NCBI GenBank assembly: GCA_913045375.1
Contig: CAJWQE010000002.1
Span: forward strand, 19,809-83,808
DNA length: 64,000 nt
Direction of reading: 5' to 3'
Source of the DNA: an uncultured Halieaceae bacterium
Lineage (GTDB): Bacteria; Pseudomonadota; Gammaproteobacteria; Pseudomonadales; Halieaceae
Made by a program: the position numbers and the translations under genes. This document shows positions 9,333 to 20,104 of the stretch, one piece after another. A model generated the notes under the pieces. It did not search any database. It was not told where the DNA came from and saw only the letters and a list, made by a program, of their open reading frames with translations. Each line of letters opens with the position of its first letter. Positions within the stretch are counted from its first letter, which is position 1.

Positions 9333-9998
9333 TGTCAGCTTCTGATTCCGCTTCAATGGGCGGCAAGCCCCTTAAAAACCCTCGTGAGTCTCGGCGCAGC
9401 GCTTCCAATTCTGGATCTTCCTTACTCGCCTTTATCAGCGACGCCAAGCTGGCTGCGCCTTTGAGGTAAGCAATCACGTGACCCACTAACACGGGCGCCA
9501 TCTTGGGCTCATGCGAGTACCGCGGCATACCAGGGACAAGATTTCCTGATGCCCGCAGTCCCTCAACCGTCAACCAATAGCCACCACAACTCGAAAGCTC
9601 GTAGTCGCCAACTCGTCCGTAGCTAAGGTTGGGCGTAGACGGATTGAAACCGTCGTCGGGCAGTTGAGTTAGCTTTTTGAGCGCCAGGATCAGTCGTTGA
9701 CCCTCGCTGAACTGGTCGGCGTCGGGTCGACAGTAGTCCCCGGTCTTGAGCCAGACTCTAGGAAAGGACTCCCAGTCAGGTCCAGCTAGGGTGACGTCAA
9801 CCTCGATATCAATCGCGTTACCTTTTTTGCGGCTAACGCTGCCAAGTACGACGAGATCTGATTCGGGCGCCACTTCAGCAAAGCTACCTTCCCACAAACA
9901 CTCACAGGCCGAGCTTGCGGGTGCGTAAAGTCCAATGATGACAGCGACAAGCAGCCCTACAACGTGATGACCTGCCATTGGCAGTCCAGCGTTCGCCA

Positions 9999-9999
<1 letters not shown>
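9319..9999 (-). CDS. Secreted protein with TIMP/NTR-like N-terminus
   Basis: A 226-residue protein with a signal peptide predicted to be cut so that the mature chain starts Cys-Glu-Cys (ASSA|CECLWEGSF). A Cys-x-Cys start followed by a SDLVVLGSV strand and RVWLKTGDYC is the layout of bacterial tissue-inhibitor-of-metalloproteinase/netrin-like domains, where the first cysteine is disulfide-bonded. Further cysteines (DYC, LSSCGGYW) are available. Its ATG overlaps the hemB stop by one base, so it is probably translated from the hemB message. No link to heme synthesis is evident. Confidence 0.65.
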
Positions 10000-11078
<1,079 letters not shown>

Positions 11079-11088
11079 CTATTGCTGT

Positions 11089-12369
11089 CTACAGCGCTTT
11101 GAATGCACGTCGAGCCGCATCAATGGTATCGGCAATGTCGCCATCGGTGTGCGCCGATGACATGAAGCCCGCTTCAAAAGAGGCGGGCGCTAGATAAACA
11201 CCCTCGTTGAGCATCAAGTGGAAGAACTTGTTAAATCGCTCGACGTTCGCCCCAATGACCTGCGGATACTGGGTAACTTTCTTATCTTCCGTGAAAAAGA
11301 AGCCGAACATGCTACCCATATGATTGGTGGTAAAGGGAATGCCCGCCTCGTCCGCGACCTGCTGCATCCCCTCGCACAGTTCTGTGGTGTGACGGAACAG
11401 ATCATCATAGAAGTTCGGCTGCGAGATAATATCAAGGGTTGCGAGGCCAGAGGCCATAGCCACGGGATTACCGGACAGGGTACCGGCTTGATAGACCGGT
11501 CCCAAGGGCGATATGTGCGCCATAATCTCTTTTTTGCCACCAAAAGCACCGACTGGCATACCGCCGCCGATCACTTTGCCTAGGCAGGTGAGATCTGGGT
11601 CGATGCCGAGGTGCCCCTGCGCGCAATGTGTGCCAAACCGGAACCCGGTCATGACTTCATCGAAAATCAGAATAGCGCCGTGCTCGGTGCAGAGTTCACG
11701 CATACCCTCGAGATAACCGGGTTCTGGCAAAATGCAGTTCATATTCCCTGTGACGGGTTCGGTGATAACACAAGCGATCTCATCGCCTAGCTGATCGAAC
11801 GCCTCTTTGAGTGCGTCCAGATCGTTAAAGGGCAGTGTCACGGTGTGCTGCGCAAGCACATCGGGGACGCCTGGTGAGCTGGGTACACCGAAGGTGAGCG
11901 CACCTGACCCCGCTTTGATTAAAAGGGAGTCGGAGTGGCCGTGGTAGCACCCCTCAAACTTGATAATTTTGTCCCGTCCCGTCGCGCCCCGCGCGAGGCG
12001 GATAGCGCTCATAGTTGCTTCGGTACCCGAGCTTGTCATTCGAACTTGCTCAAGACTGGGTACCAAGTCGCACAGACGCTCGGCGAGTTCAATTTCGATT
12101 TCGGTCGGGCAACCGAAGCTCAAACCGTCCTGCGCTGTCTGAACGACGGCATCGCGAACCCGGGGATGGTTGTGGCCCATGATCATAGGACCCCACGAAA
12201 GCACATAGTCGATGTACTTGTTGCCATCGGCATCGAAGATATAGGCGCCGTCGGATCGCTCCATGAATCGTGGTGTTCCGCCAACCGCTTTGAAGGCTCG
12301 GACTGGCGAATTGACGCCGCCCGGAATGCGAGTTTGTGCGCGCTCAAATAACGCTTCAGATTTGGTCAT
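11089..12369 (-). CDS. hemL: Glutamate-1-semialdehyde 2,1-aminomutase
   Basis: PLP enzyme making 5-aminolevulinate in the C5 heme route. PLP lysine in [20 protein letters not shown]; the N-terminal [16 protein letters not shown], the [16 protein letters not shown] phosphate-binding loop and FDEVMTGFR are present. 426 residues, full length. Its product is the HemB substrate. The 85-base gap to hemB would allow either read-through or a separate promoter. Confidence 0.96.
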   Translation of the reverse strand: MTKSEALFERAQTRIPGGVNSPVRAFKAVGGTPRFMERSDGAYIFDADGNKYIDYVLSWGPMIMGHNHPRVRDAVVQTAQDGLSFGCPTEIEIELAERLCDLVPSLEQVRMTSSGTEATMSAIRLARGATGRDKIIKFEGCYHGHSDSLLIKAGSGALTFGVPSSPGVPDVLAQHTVTLPFNDLDALKEAFDQLGDEIACVITEPVTGNMNCILPEPGYLEGMRELCTEHGAILIFDEVMTGFRFGTHCAQGHLGIDPDLTCLGKVIGGGMPVGAFGGKKEIMAHISPLGPVYQAGTLSGNPVAMASGLATLDIISQPNFYDDLFRHTTELCEGMQQVADEAGIPFTTNHMGSMFGFFFTEDKKVTQYPQVIGANVERFNKFFHLMLNEGVYLAPASFEAGFMSSAHTDGDIADTIDAARRAFKAL

Positions 12370-12421
12370 TGACCATGTTCCCCCGACTTGTCGTCGTTTT
12401 TATAGTGTTGTTGCCGCGTTG

Positions 12422-12841
12422 CTAGGCCGGTCGTACATAAACTAACAGTACGATCGCGAACAAAAATAACACGGGTACCTCGTTAAAAAATCGATAAAAC
12501 ACATGGCTTTTGCTGTCATCGCCACCGTTAATGCGAGCAACGTAGCGGCCGCATTGGACGTGGTAGGCGAGAAGGCAAACAACCCCGAGCAGCTTAAGCT
12601 GCATCCACAGGCTACTCAGGTAGTAATCCAACGCGTAGCTCAGGCGCCACAGCCCCAGAATTACCGCCAGCATCATCAGTGGTGTGACAAATTTATAGAG
12701 CTTGCGCGCCATAATCGCCAGCGTCGTCCGCGTTGTGTCGTCTTCTGCCTGCGCGTAGTAAACAAATATTCTCGGCAGGTAAAAAAGACCGGCAAACCAT
12801 GTCACGACAAAGATGACATGCAGACCCTGAATCCAAAGCAT
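12422..12841 (-). CDS. hemJ: HemJ-type protoporphyrinogen oxidase (UPF0093/CopD-like membrane protein)
   Basis: A 139-residue, four-helix inner-membrane protein. It has the HemJ pattern: an N-terminal helix with LHVIFVVTWFAGLFYLPR, a central W-x-KL region (SLWMQLKLLGV) and YHVQCGRYV. HemJ oxidises protoporphyrinogen IX to protoporphyrin IX. Location beside hemL and hemB supports the assignment. It is divergent from argC across a 72-base gap. Confidence 0.87.
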   Translation of the reverse strand: MLWIQGLHVIFVVTWFAGLFYLPRIFVYYAQAEDDTTRTTLAIMARKLYKFVTPLMMLAVILGLWRLSYALDYYLSSLWMQLKLLGVVCLLAYHVQCGRYVARINGGDDSKSHVFYRFFNEVPVLFLFAIVLLVYVRPA

Positions 12842-12913
12842 TCACTACTCCATGCTGGTTTCAAACTGAACAGCAAGTAAACTAGCCGCACAATATCAGA
12901 TCTTAGGCCTGAA

Positions 12914-13942
12914 ATGATTAAAGTTGGGATTGTTGGCGCTACCGGTTACGCCGGCGTGGAACTCATTCGTTTGCTCCTAGGGCATCCTCATGTCGCTATA
13001 CAGCGCCTAACGTCGCGGGCCGAGGCGGGTGTGCGCGTCGACCACTTATTCCCAAGCCTTCGAGGTCACATCGACTTGGCGTTCGAGGATCCCGGCGCGG
13101 TAGATTTTGCAGACTGCGATCTCGTATTTTTCGCGACGCCGCATGCGGTTTCGATGAACACAGTACCTGCACTGTTGGATCGAGGAATTAAAATTATCGA
13201 TCTGTCTGCAGATTTTCGGTTAAGCGACATCGGTGTCTGGGAGTCCTGGTACGGTACGACGCATGCGGCACCAGATCTTATTTCGACTGCTGTCTATGGG
13301 TTGCCTGAAGTGAACCGTGCGGCCTTGCGCGACGCGAGTTTGGTCGCGTGCCCCGGCTGTTATCCAACGGCTGTCCAGTTGGGGTTTCTGCCGCTCTTGG
13401 AAGCGGGTGTTATCGATCCCGGTCGGTTAATTGCCTCCTGCGCGTCCGGCACGAGCGGTGCAGGCCGTGGCGCCAAAGTGAATCTTTTGCTCTCAGAGTC
13501 GACCGAGACAATGAAGTCTTACGGCGTGCAGGGCCACCGGCATTTACCCGAGATGGAACAGGGACTGTCTCGAGCGGCAGGCGGCGACGTTTCGTTGACC
13601 TTCGTGCCCCATCTGGCGCCCATGACGCGGGGTATTCATGCGACCTTGTTTGCTACCTTGACCGAGCCATCGACCAATGTCCGAGATCTTTTCGAGTCAC
13701 GGTTCGGCGATGAGCCGTTTGTTCGACTCACCGGTGGTCATTACGAGCCCGAAACACGGCATGTGAGAGGGACCAACGTGTGTGAAATTGACGTCACGCT
13801 CCCCCCGGGAGATACCGTTGTGATCACGGTTGCCATCGATAACCTCATTAAAGGTGCATCGGGTCAGGCAGTGCAGGCTATGAATCTCATGCAGGGCTGG
13901 GATGAGACAACAGGTCTGATGGCACCGGCGGTTAATCCCTAA
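12914..13942 (+). CDS. argC: N-acetyl-gamma-glutamyl-phosphate reductase
   Basis: NADPH-dependent third step of arginine synthesis. Rossmann start [19 protein letters not shown], catalytic cysteine in [19 protein letters not shown], and C-terminal [10 protein letters not shown] and [14 protein letters not shown]. 342 residues, full length. The next gene starts 6 bases after the stop, and bactofilin and erpA follow, so an argC-to-erpA operon is likely. Confidence 0.96.
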   Translation: MIKVGIVGATGYAGVELIRLLLGHPHVAIQRLTSRAEAGVRVDHLFPSLRGHIDLAFEDPGAVDFADCDLVFFATPHAVSMNTVPALLDRGIKIIDLSADFRLSDIGVWESWYGTTHAAPDLISTAVYGLPEVNRAALRDASLVACPGCYPTAVQLGFLPLLEAGVIDPGRLIASCASGTSGAGRGAKVNLLLSESTETMKSYGVQGHRHLPEMEQGLSRAAGGDVSLTFVPHLAPMTRGIHATLFATLTEPSTNVRDLFESRFGDEPFVRLTGGHYEPETRHVRGTNVCEIDVTLPPGDTVVITVAIDNLIKGASGQAVQAMNLMQGWDETTGLMAPAVNP

Positions 13943-13948
13943 TCGACG

Positions 13949-14623
13949 ATGGCCTCCGAAGACTTCAAGACCGTCGTAACGCGTGTCAACGTTGTAAGGC
14001 AGCGAAGGCTTCGTGTGGGGTTGGCGGTGCTGCTTGCCATGTTGGGGGTAGGTATTTACGCGCTGGGCTATCAGCAGGGATTTGATGATCGAGTGCCTTT
14101 AGTTCTGGATGAAGCCGGCCTAAAAGACACAATTTCAAAGCTTGAAACTCGACTTGCCGTAGATTCAGAGACGCTCAATCGATTTCGTACGGAGCTAGCC
14201 GACTCCGAAAAGCAAGTGGATGAGCTGGAAAAAGAGCTCGTGTTCTATCGAGACATTATGTCCTCGTCCGAGGATGTGAGCGCCGTAAAACTTCGGCCAC
14301 CCGATCTCAGTTGGGACCCCGAGAAGCGGAGCCTTGAGTATCGTGGCGTCGTTCAGCGACTCGCACCCGGTACCCAATTTTACCGGGGTAGATTGACAGT
14401 TCAGATCGTCGATTCTGAGGGCGAGGCCATTGCAGCCGCGTCCTCCGAAAATAGCCACGACCTGTCGTTTAAGTATTTTCAGCGAATTTCAGGCACCATA
14501 GAGCTGGCTGAAACAGTTATTCCCGCTTCAGTGCGGTTTGACATAGAATTGTCAGCCCCGCGAAAGCGGACCTATGAGCAGACCTTCGACTGGAGTAATT
14601 CGATTGTCTACAGCACCCAGTAA
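13949..14623 (+). CDS. DUF6776-like membrane protein with coiled coil
   Basis: A 224-residue protein with a cytoplasmic basic N-terminus, one membrane helix (about 21-40), a heptad-rich coiled coil (about 57-105; ETRLAVDSETLNRF, EKQVDELEKELVFYRD) and a C-terminal beta-rich periplasmic domain. It resembles the conserved gammaproteobacterial family placed beside bactofilin genes. Function unknown. The consistent neighbour bactofilin suggests a membrane partner of that cytoskeletal polymer, which is inference. Confidence 0.7.
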   Translation: MASEDFKTVVTRVNVVRQRRLRVGLAVLLAMLGVGIYALGYQQGFDDRVPLVLDEAGLKDTISKLETRLAVDSETLNRFRTELADSEKQVDELEKELVFYRDIMSSSEDVSAVKLRPPDLSWDPEKRSLEYRGVVQRLAPGTQFYRGRLTVQIVDSEGEAIAAASSENSHDLSFKYFQRISGTIELAETVIPASVRFDIELSAPRKRTYEQTFDWSNSIVYSTQ

Positions 14624-14638
14624 AGTAGGATTAGGGTT

Positions 14639-15064
14639 ATGAGAAACAAACAATCACAAATGCCAACAACGGCAAACGGTGCAACAACGCTTATCTCAGC
14701 GGGCACTACTGTGGCAGGCGATATTACGTTTACGGGTAACTTAGATGTTGAAGGCCGCGTTGTCGGGTCGATTAGTGCTGAGCCTGGCGCTTCGGCATTG
14801 TTGAGAGTGGTAGCGGGTGGCTCGGTCGAAGGTGAAATTCGCGTACCATCGGCGTCGATAAGCGGCTCAGTAAAAGGCAACATTTACAGTGCCGATAACC
14901 TGGAGTTGACCAAGGGTGCTGTGGTCACCGGCGATGTTTTCTACAACCTGATCGAGATGTCGATGGGTAGTAAAATTGACGGCAATTTGAAGCACTCAAC
15001 GGCGTCGGCGAAGGTGGAGCAGATTTCATCAGCCAGTCCTGTTGTTTCAGCGGACAAGTCCTAG
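14639..15064 (+). CDS. Bactofilin
   Basis: A 141-residue polymer-forming protein of the bactofilin (DUF583) family. The central region is a run of short beta-helix turns ([63 protein letters not shown]) between disordered ends. Members form nucleotide-free filaments that scaffold cell-shape and envelope proteins. A ribosome site (AGGATTAGGG) precedes the ATG. Its neighbour upstream is a one-helix membrane protein. Confidence 0.93.
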   Translation: MRNKQSQMPTTANGATTLISAGTTVAGDITFTGNLDVEGRVVGSISAEPGASALLRVVAGGSVEGEIRVPSASISGSVKGNIYSADNLELTKGAVVTGDVFYNLIEMSMGSKIDGNLKHSTASAKVEQISSASPVVSADKS

Positions 15065-15078
15065 ATCCGGAGTTCTCG

Positions 15079-15432
15079 ATGACAGTAGTCGCCGGTTTTG
15101 ATCCCACAGAAATACGCCTCTCTGATAATGCGGTCAGCAAACTTCAGCATCTGATAGAGGACGAGGACAATCCGTCCCTGCGCTTCCGCGTTTACATCAC
15201 AGGCGGCGGATGCTCAGGGTTTCAATACGGGTTTACCTTTGATGAAAACATGGCGGAGGATGACTGGGTCATTGAGCGCGAGGGTGTGGCGGCACTGATC
15301 GACGCGATGAGTTACCAGTACCTGATGGGTTCCGAGATAGATTATGTCGAGGGGCTCGAAGGCTCTAAGTTTGTCGTCAACAACCCGAACGCAACGACAA
15401 CCTGCGGCTGCGGCGCGTCTTTTTCTATCTAG
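15079..15432 (+). CDS. erpA: A-type iron-sulfur carrier ErpA
   Basis: Carries and delivers Fe-S clusters to apoproteins such as those of the isoprenoid pathway. The three conserved cysteines are visible ([10 protein letters not shown] and [11 protein letters not shown] at the C-terminus). 117 residues. It lies 14 bases after bactofilin and is probably co-transcribed with it. Confidence 0.93.
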   Translation: MTVVAGFDPTEIRLSDNAVSKLQHLIEDEDNPSLRFRVYITGGGCSGFQYGFTFDENMAEDDWVIEREGVAALIDAMSYQYLMGSEIDYVEGLEGSKFVVNNPNATTTCGCGASFSI

Positions 15433-15445
15433 TTCACCGCTGAAC
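15432..15445. terminator. Short hairpin between convergent erpA and anmK
   Basis: GTTCA-CCGC-TGAAC, a 5-base-pair stem with a 4-base loop starting at the last base of the erpA stop. No strong U tract follows in either direction, so only a weak bidirectional terminator is possible. Confidence 0.25.
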
Positions 15446-15473
15446 AGTGACGATTGGGGTTTTGCTCGTGACC

Positions 15474-16574
15474 TCAATCGGCTCGAGGATAAATTACACC
15501 CAGCACCCGTTCTGACTGAGCCCCGGTCACTGCAGGTACATTGCCTGAGGCGCGGTCTAGACACTGCTTAGCCAGCCAGGCAAAAGCCACTGCTTCCATA
15601 AAATCGGCATCAATACCCAGCGCAGAGGTATCTGCGACCTCGATGGGTGCAAGGAGCGATCTTATTCGCTCGGTCAGCAGGTTGTTATGACGCCCCCCAC
15701 CACAAAGATACACCTGCTCGCATCCTGAGGCTCTGAGGGCGTCCGAGGCCGATCGAGCGGTCAACTCCACGAGTGTTCGTTGAACATCAACCGGCGCTAG
15801 TTCGTCGACCTTCAGGCTTTCAAGCCAGGTCAGGTTGAAATAATCCTGCCCAGTACTTTTGGGCGCAGGTCGGCTGAAGTAGGGGTCGGCAAGCATGCGC
15901 TCGAGCAATGACTCATTCACCGTGCCAGTACTCGCCCATGCACCACTCGCGTCGAAGGCTTGTTGCTGGTGCTTACGAATCCAGGCATCGGACAGGGTAT
16001 TCCCCGGACCCGTATCAAAACCGCTAACTCGGTCGGGAGCAATGACACTGACATTTGCAATGCCGCCCACATTGAGGAAGGCAGCCGTTTCAGTCCGAGA
16101 GACCAGTGTCCGGTGAAATGCGGGAACCAATGGCGCGCCTTGGCCACCGACGGCGATATCGCGTCGGCGGAAATCACCAACGACGGTGATACCCGAGAGC
16201 TCTGCCAAGCGGTGGTTGTCGCCAATCTGTAAGGTGAAGGGGTGATCAACCTCAGGAGCGTGCAGTAGCGTCTGCCCGTGATTGCCGATGGCTTCAATCT
16301 CCGATACCGGTACCTTGGCTTTTTCGATAAGGGCCTCTACCGCTGCTGCGTACAGCAACGAGAGCGCCACGTCCTGTTCACAGACATCTCGAATTGTTGT
16401 ATCGACGCGTGTTTGCGCCGCGATGATGCGTGTTTTGAGATCCGCTGGTAGTTCGAGTGTATGGGTACAAACAAGGTGCGTTGTTCCATCGGATTCAAAC
16501 CCCACTAGGGCCGCATCAATGGCGTCCGCGCTGGTGCCGGACATTAATCCAATAAAGTGACGCAGCTGACTCAC
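15474..16574 (-). CDS. anmK: Anhydro-N-acetylmuramic acid kinase
   Basis: Phosphorylates and opens 1,6-anhydroMurNAc in peptidoglycan recycling. N-terminal FIGLMSGTSADAIDAALVGF (ATP loop), GNHGQTLLHAP, FLNVGGIANVSV and FDTGPGNTLSDAW are family hallmarks. 366 residues. Its start overlaps the stop of the M23 peptidase by four bases, coupling muropeptide recycling with murein cleavage. nagZ, another recycling enzyme, is 3.5 kb away on the other strand. Confidence 0.95.
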   Translation of the reverse strand: MSQLRHFIGLMSGTSADAIDAALVGFESDGTTHLVCTHTLELPADLKTRIIAAQTRVDTTIRDVCEQDVALSLLYAAAVEALIEKAKVPVSEIEAIGNHGQTLLHAPEVDHPFTLQIGDNHRLAELSGITVVGDFRRRDIAVGGQGAPLVPAFHRTLVSRTETAAFLNVGGIANVSVIAPDRVSGFDTGPGNTLSDAWIRKHQQQAFDASGAWASTGTVNESLLERMLADPYFSRPAPKSTGQDYFNLTWLESLKVDELAPVDVQRTLVELTARSASDALRASGCEQVYLCGGGRHNNLLTERIRSLLAPIEVADTSALGIDADFMEAVAFAWLAKQCLDRASGNVPAVTGAQSERVLGVIYPRAD

Positions 16575-17962
16575 TCAGCCCCCGTAATCGCACCGGTCAT
16601 TTTTAACGCTGCCAGGCGCTGGACAGGTTGCTTGATCGCGTCTTTGAATCGTTCAAGCTCCGAGTCCGGTAATGACTTCGCTTTCGGCAAAATCTTGTGC
16701 ACAGTCCTTGGATTACGGTGCACCCCGTTGACCAAAAATTCGTAGTGCAAATGTGGGCCGGTTGCTGCACCGGTTGAACCTACGGTGCCAATCACTTGCC
16801 CTTGTTTGACACGATCGCCACGTTTCACTCGCTTCTTATTCAAATGCAAATAGTGGGTCTTAAAACCCTCACCGTGCTGAATGAACACGTAATTTCCATT
16901 AGGGCGTGTATAACCCGCTTCTACTACACGGCCATCTCCCGCTGCATAGACTGGCGTGCCTCTTGGGGCCGCGTAGTCCGTTCCTCGGTGGGGGCGCTTG
17001 GTCTTGTAGATTGGGTGCAGGCGATTTGGATTGAAGCTCGAACTGACTCGTGTGAAGTCGAGGGGAGCCTTTAGGAAGGCTTTGCGCATGCTGACGCCTT
17101 CAGCGTCAAAGTATCCGGTATCACCTAAGCTATCGGTGTAGCGATAGGCCTCAACCAGTCGTCCATTGTTATTAAATGAGGCGGCAAGGATGTCGCCATC
17201 GGAAAATTTCTCGTCATCGAGGTAGTTTTCTTCAAATAAAATGATGATTTCGTCGCCACGACGAGGATCCAGTGCGAAGTCTATGACGCCGCCCAAAATT
17301 GCGGCCAACTCCATAATGATGCCGTCTGATAATCCGGCTCGATCGCCCGCGAGGAAAAGAGAGCTGTCGATGGTCAGTGCCACTGAACGCTCTCGCGTTT
17401 GTGTCTCTCGCGTAATGATTTCGGAAACGAACTGCCCCTCACTCTTTGAATAGACCGTCTGCTTTAGAGGGGACTCGATATGTCTTACCGCAATCAATTC
17501 GTTGTCTTCGTTCGCGGCAAAACCAATCAGTTGGCCTGGAAAGATTTTACGTAACGCACGTCCCTTGTCGCTGGATGTCACCTCGTAGACGTCACGATCG
17601 GAAAAACCCGCGCGATTGAAGATCAGGCTCAAGTTATCGCCATTCCTGACGGTCACATCATTCCAGATGATGGGTGGTTCATCCGGTTTCAGTATCTGCC
17701 CTTCGGTAACTGCATCCCACGCGACTTGTGTTGTTGCTGTGACGAGTGGATCGGGCACGAGGACTGTTTCGTCATTAGTGTCGCTGCTGAACACACCTAT
17801 GAAAAGCTGTGATAGCAACACTAAGACGAGTAGACTCACGCCACCCCACAGAAGTTGGTCGCGATCCGGCGCAAACAGTGCGTTGTACTGGCGACGTGTG
17901 GCGCCTCTGGGTTTACGTTGCAAGGTTTTTCCGATTCCCGCCCCGGTTGAGGGGCTATTCAT
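16571..17962 (-). CDS. M23 murein endopeptidase with N-terminal membrane anchor (MepM-like)
   Basis: A 463-residue bitopic protein with a basic cytoplasmic N-terminus and a membrane helix at about 38-57. A LysM/OapA-like region follows (VRNGDNLSLIFNRAGFSDRD), then a C-terminal LytM/M23 zinc peptidase domain. Zinc and catalytic residues are visible in HRGTDYAAPRGTPVYA and GPHLHYEF. Family members cut D,D-crosslinks so that new glycan strands can be inserted. Divergent from tyrS, an arrangement seen in other gammaproteobacteria. Co-transcribed with anmK. Confidence 0.92.
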   Translation of the reverse strand: MNSPSTGAGIGKTLQRKPRGATRRQYNALFAPDRDQLLWGGVSLLVLVLLSQLFIGVFSSDTNDETVLVPDPLVTATTQVAWDAVTEGQILKPDEPPIIWNDVTVRNGDNLSLIFNRAGFSDRDVYEVTSSDKGRALRKIFPGQLIGFAANEDNELIAVRHIESPLKQTVYSKSEGQFVSEIITRETQTRERSVALTIDSSLFLAGDRAGLSDGIIMELAAILGGVIDFALDPRRGDEIIILFEENYLDDEKFSDGDILAASFNNNGRLVEAYRYTDSLGDTGYFDAEGVSMRKAFLKAPLDFTRVSSSFNPNRLHPIYKTKRPHRGTDYAAPRGTPVYAAGDGRVVEAGYTRPNGNYVFIQHGEGFKTHYLHLNKKRVKRGDRVKQGQVIGTVGSTGAATGPHLHYEFLVNGVHRNPRTVHKILPKAKSLPDSELERFKDAIKQPVQRLAALKMTGAITGAE

Positions 17963-18086
17963 TGCCCTGCATCATAACCGACAATAGAGCGGACATTAAT
18001 GGCTAGAGCGGCGGACCGATAGCTAGGCGCCTGTTTTTTATGGGTCGCTTGGTTGAGATGTTAGAAATTAATTAGAAGGTGAGGAC

Positions 18087-19373
18087 ATGGGTCTTTTTGA
18101 GGATCTTAAAGCGAGAGGCTTAGTGTTTCAGACCACAGGCGATGAAACATTCGAGGCGTGGTTAGCCGAGAAGCCACGCACCCTGTATTGCGGGTTTGAT
18201 CCGACCGCTGACAGTTTGCATATTGGCTCACTGGTCCCGCTGCTCACGCTGAAGCGATTTCAACTGGCAGGCCACACGCCCATTGCGCTTGTTGGTGGCG
18301 CAACGGGTTTAATCGGCGATCCAAGCTTTAAAGCTCAGGAGCGCTCATTGAACACGCCCGATGTGGTGGCTGGCTGGGTAGAACGCCTGCGTCGTCAGAT
18401 GTCTCAGTTTCTCTCATTCGATGGTGATGCCGCTGCCATCATGGCTAACAACCTCGATTGGACGGCCGATGTCGACGTACTGACCTTTTTACGCGATGTC
18501 GGTAAGCATTTTTCCGTCAATAACATGATTGCAAAGGAGTCGGTGAAGCAGCGAATCGAGCGCGAGGGCGCGGGGATTAGTTTCACGGAATTCACCTACA
18601 TGATTTTGCAGTCGTTCGACTTTGCTGAGCTGAACAAACGTTTTGACTGCGAGCTGCAAATTGGCGGCTCCGATCAATGGGGCAATATTACGGGCGGGAT
18701 TGACCTCACTCGGAGAATGAACGGTGCATCGGTACAGGGACTGACCATGCCACTGGTTACCAAGGCCGACGGCACCAAGTTCGGTAAGACTGAATCGGGG
18801 ACGATTTGGCTGGATGCGGGCAAAACATCACCGTACGCCTTCTATCAGTTCTGGCTGAGTACAGCGGATGCCGATGTATACAAATTCCTTAAATACTTCA
18901 CGTTTTTGACGGTCGAGGCCATTGATGCACTGGCGCAGGAAGATGCTGAACGGGAGGGTCGGCCTGAGGCGCAGCGTGTTCTGGCACGTGAGGTAACGCG
19001 GCTCGTTCATGGTGATGGTGGACTGGAGGCAGCCGAGCGCATTACATCCGCGATGTTTAGTGGCGATGAGTCGAGCTTGTCTGAGTCAGATCTCGCACAG
19101 CTGAGCCTCGATGGATTACCCAGCTCGTTGATCACCCGAGAAGCGATGCCTGAGACGCTCACGCAATTGTTGACCGACGCGGGAATGGCTGCGTCGGGCA
19201 AACAGGTCAAAGATGCCTTGGGTCGGTCCGCGGTATCGATTAATGGCGTTTCGGTGTCGGCCGAGAACAACGCCGATCCTGCGTCCTGCTTTGCGCCTGG
19301 AGCTGCGATGCACGGGCGTTATTTCATTACACGCCTGGGCAAGAAAAAGGTGCACCTGTTCATCGTGGAATAA
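18087..19373 (+). CDS. tyrS: Tyrosyl-tRNA synthetase
   Basis: Class I synthetase charging tRNA-Tyr. HIGH-type motif [14 protein letters not shown]-type motif KFGKTESG, tyrosine pocket [12 protein letters not shown], and a C-terminal S4-like RNA-binding domain ([20 protein letters not shown]). 428 residues. Ribosome site AGAAGGTGAGGA just before the ATG. A 12-base tandem repeat covers its stop codon and continues into the gap before the next gene. Confidence 0.97.
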   Translation: MGLFEDLKARGLVFQTTGDETFEAWLAEKPRTLYCGFDPTADSLHIGSLVPLLTLKRFQLAGHTPIALVGGATGLIGDPSFKAQERSLNTPDVVAGWVERLRRQMSQFLSFDGDAAAIMANNLDWTADVDVLTFLRDVGKHFSVNNMIAKESVKQRIEREGAGISFTEFTYMILQSFDFAELNKRFDCELQIGGSDQWGNITGGIDLTRRMNGASVQGLTMPLVTKADGTKFGKTESGTIWLDAGKTSPYAFYQFWLSTADADVYKFLKYFTFLTVEAIDALAQEDAEREGRPEAQRVLAREVTRLVHGDGGLEAAERITSAMFSGDESSLSESDLAQLSLDGLPSSLITREAMPETLTQLLTDAGMAASGKQVKDALGRSAVSINGVSVSAENNADPASCFAPGAAMHGRYFITRLGKKKVHLFIVE

Positions 19374-19412
19374 ATGGTGGAATGACTGGTGAAGTGAATC
19401 GTGGAGTGAATC
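19365..19412 (+). repeat. Four 12-base tandem repeats spanning the tyrS stop codon
   Basis: Four degenerate copies of GTGGAATGAMTS-like units at 19365, 19377, 19389 and 19401. The first contains the last codons and TAA of tyrS. Each later copy places a TGA in the same frame, so the tyrS frame meets four stops in a row before entering the downstream phosphatase gene, which is in the same frame. Confidence 0.75.
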
Positions 19413-19427
19413 CATGTTGACCGTCGG

Positions 19428-19964
19428 ATGCCTGTTCTCTTGAAACAGCTGCACCTCATTCGCCACGCCAAATCCTCGTGGGAACACCCCCAGCTGTCCG
19501 ATCATCAACGTCCGCTGAATGCTCGCGGTCGTCAGGCCGCGCCCCTCGTTGGCCGTGCTATGCAGGCAGAGATTGAGGTTAGCGGGCGCGAGACACCGCA
19601 GTTTTTTGTCAGCACTGCAAAACGTGCGCGCGAGACCTTCGATGGCTTGACTGTTGGCTGGCCATTATGGGGCGAGCAGGTACCGAATTACGACGATGCC
19701 CTCTACACCTTTGATGAGGCGGATCTTATTGATTGGATAGCCGCTGCCAATGATGGCTTAGACAGTATTGCGCTCATCGGCCACAATCCTGCCATGACGG
19801 AGCTTGCCAATTTTCTATGCCCAACGCTGGCGCTTTCTAACCTCCCTACAGCGGGGTGGCTTTGGTTCTGTTTTGATCACGACTCATGGGACGCGTCTGT
19901 GCAATCGCCCGGAAGGGCTCGTTGCCACACTCTGTACACACCCAAATCAGGCAAATTACCGTGA
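19428..19964 (+). CDS. SixA-like histidine phosphatase
   Basis: A 178-residue phosphohistidine phosphatase of the RHG superfamily. Catalytic LIRHAKSSW, second arginine in AKRARETF and IALIGHNPAMTELANFL with the second histidine are visible. SixA in E. coli removes phosphate from histidine-phosphotransfer domains; the substrate here is unknown. It starts 54 bases after tyrS in the same frame, without a strong ribosome site. Its last codons overlap a possible small ORF. Confidence 0.85.
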   Translation: MPVLLKQLHLIRHAKSSWEHPQLSDHQRPLNARGRQAAPLVGRAMQAEIEVSGRETPQFFVSTAKRARETFDGLTVGWPLWGEQVPNYDDALYTFDEADLIDWIAAANDGLDSIALIGHNPAMTELANFLCPTLALSNLPTAGWLWFCFDHDSWDASVQSPGRARCHTLYTPKSGKLP

Positions 19965-20104
19965 AAGGATCGCTACGAAGTCATATGGATGTCTCTCAGT
20001 ATCTCCTCTTTGCTGAAGGGTTGAGCGCGCTTCTTAAGCTTTTACGCGGTGTGATCTTTGGCCCCATAATCACGGGGTCCTCTAGCGAAGGTTTGGCACG
20101 ATGA
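19961..20104 (+). CDS. Possible translationally coupled small protein (47 aa)
   Basis: A 47-codon frame begins with a GTG that overlaps the phosphatase stop (GTGA) and ends in a TGA overlapping the nagZ ATG (ATGA). It therefore fits exactly between its neighbours, with start-stop overlaps typical of coupled genes. An alternative ATG lies at 19985. The middle is hydrophobic (YLLFAEGLSALLKLLRGVIFG), possibly one membrane or amphipathic helix. I do not recognise it, and it could be chance in a 136-base gap. Confidence 0.3.
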   Translation: MKGSLRSHMDVSQYLLFAEGLSALLKLLRGVIFGPIITGSSSEGLAR

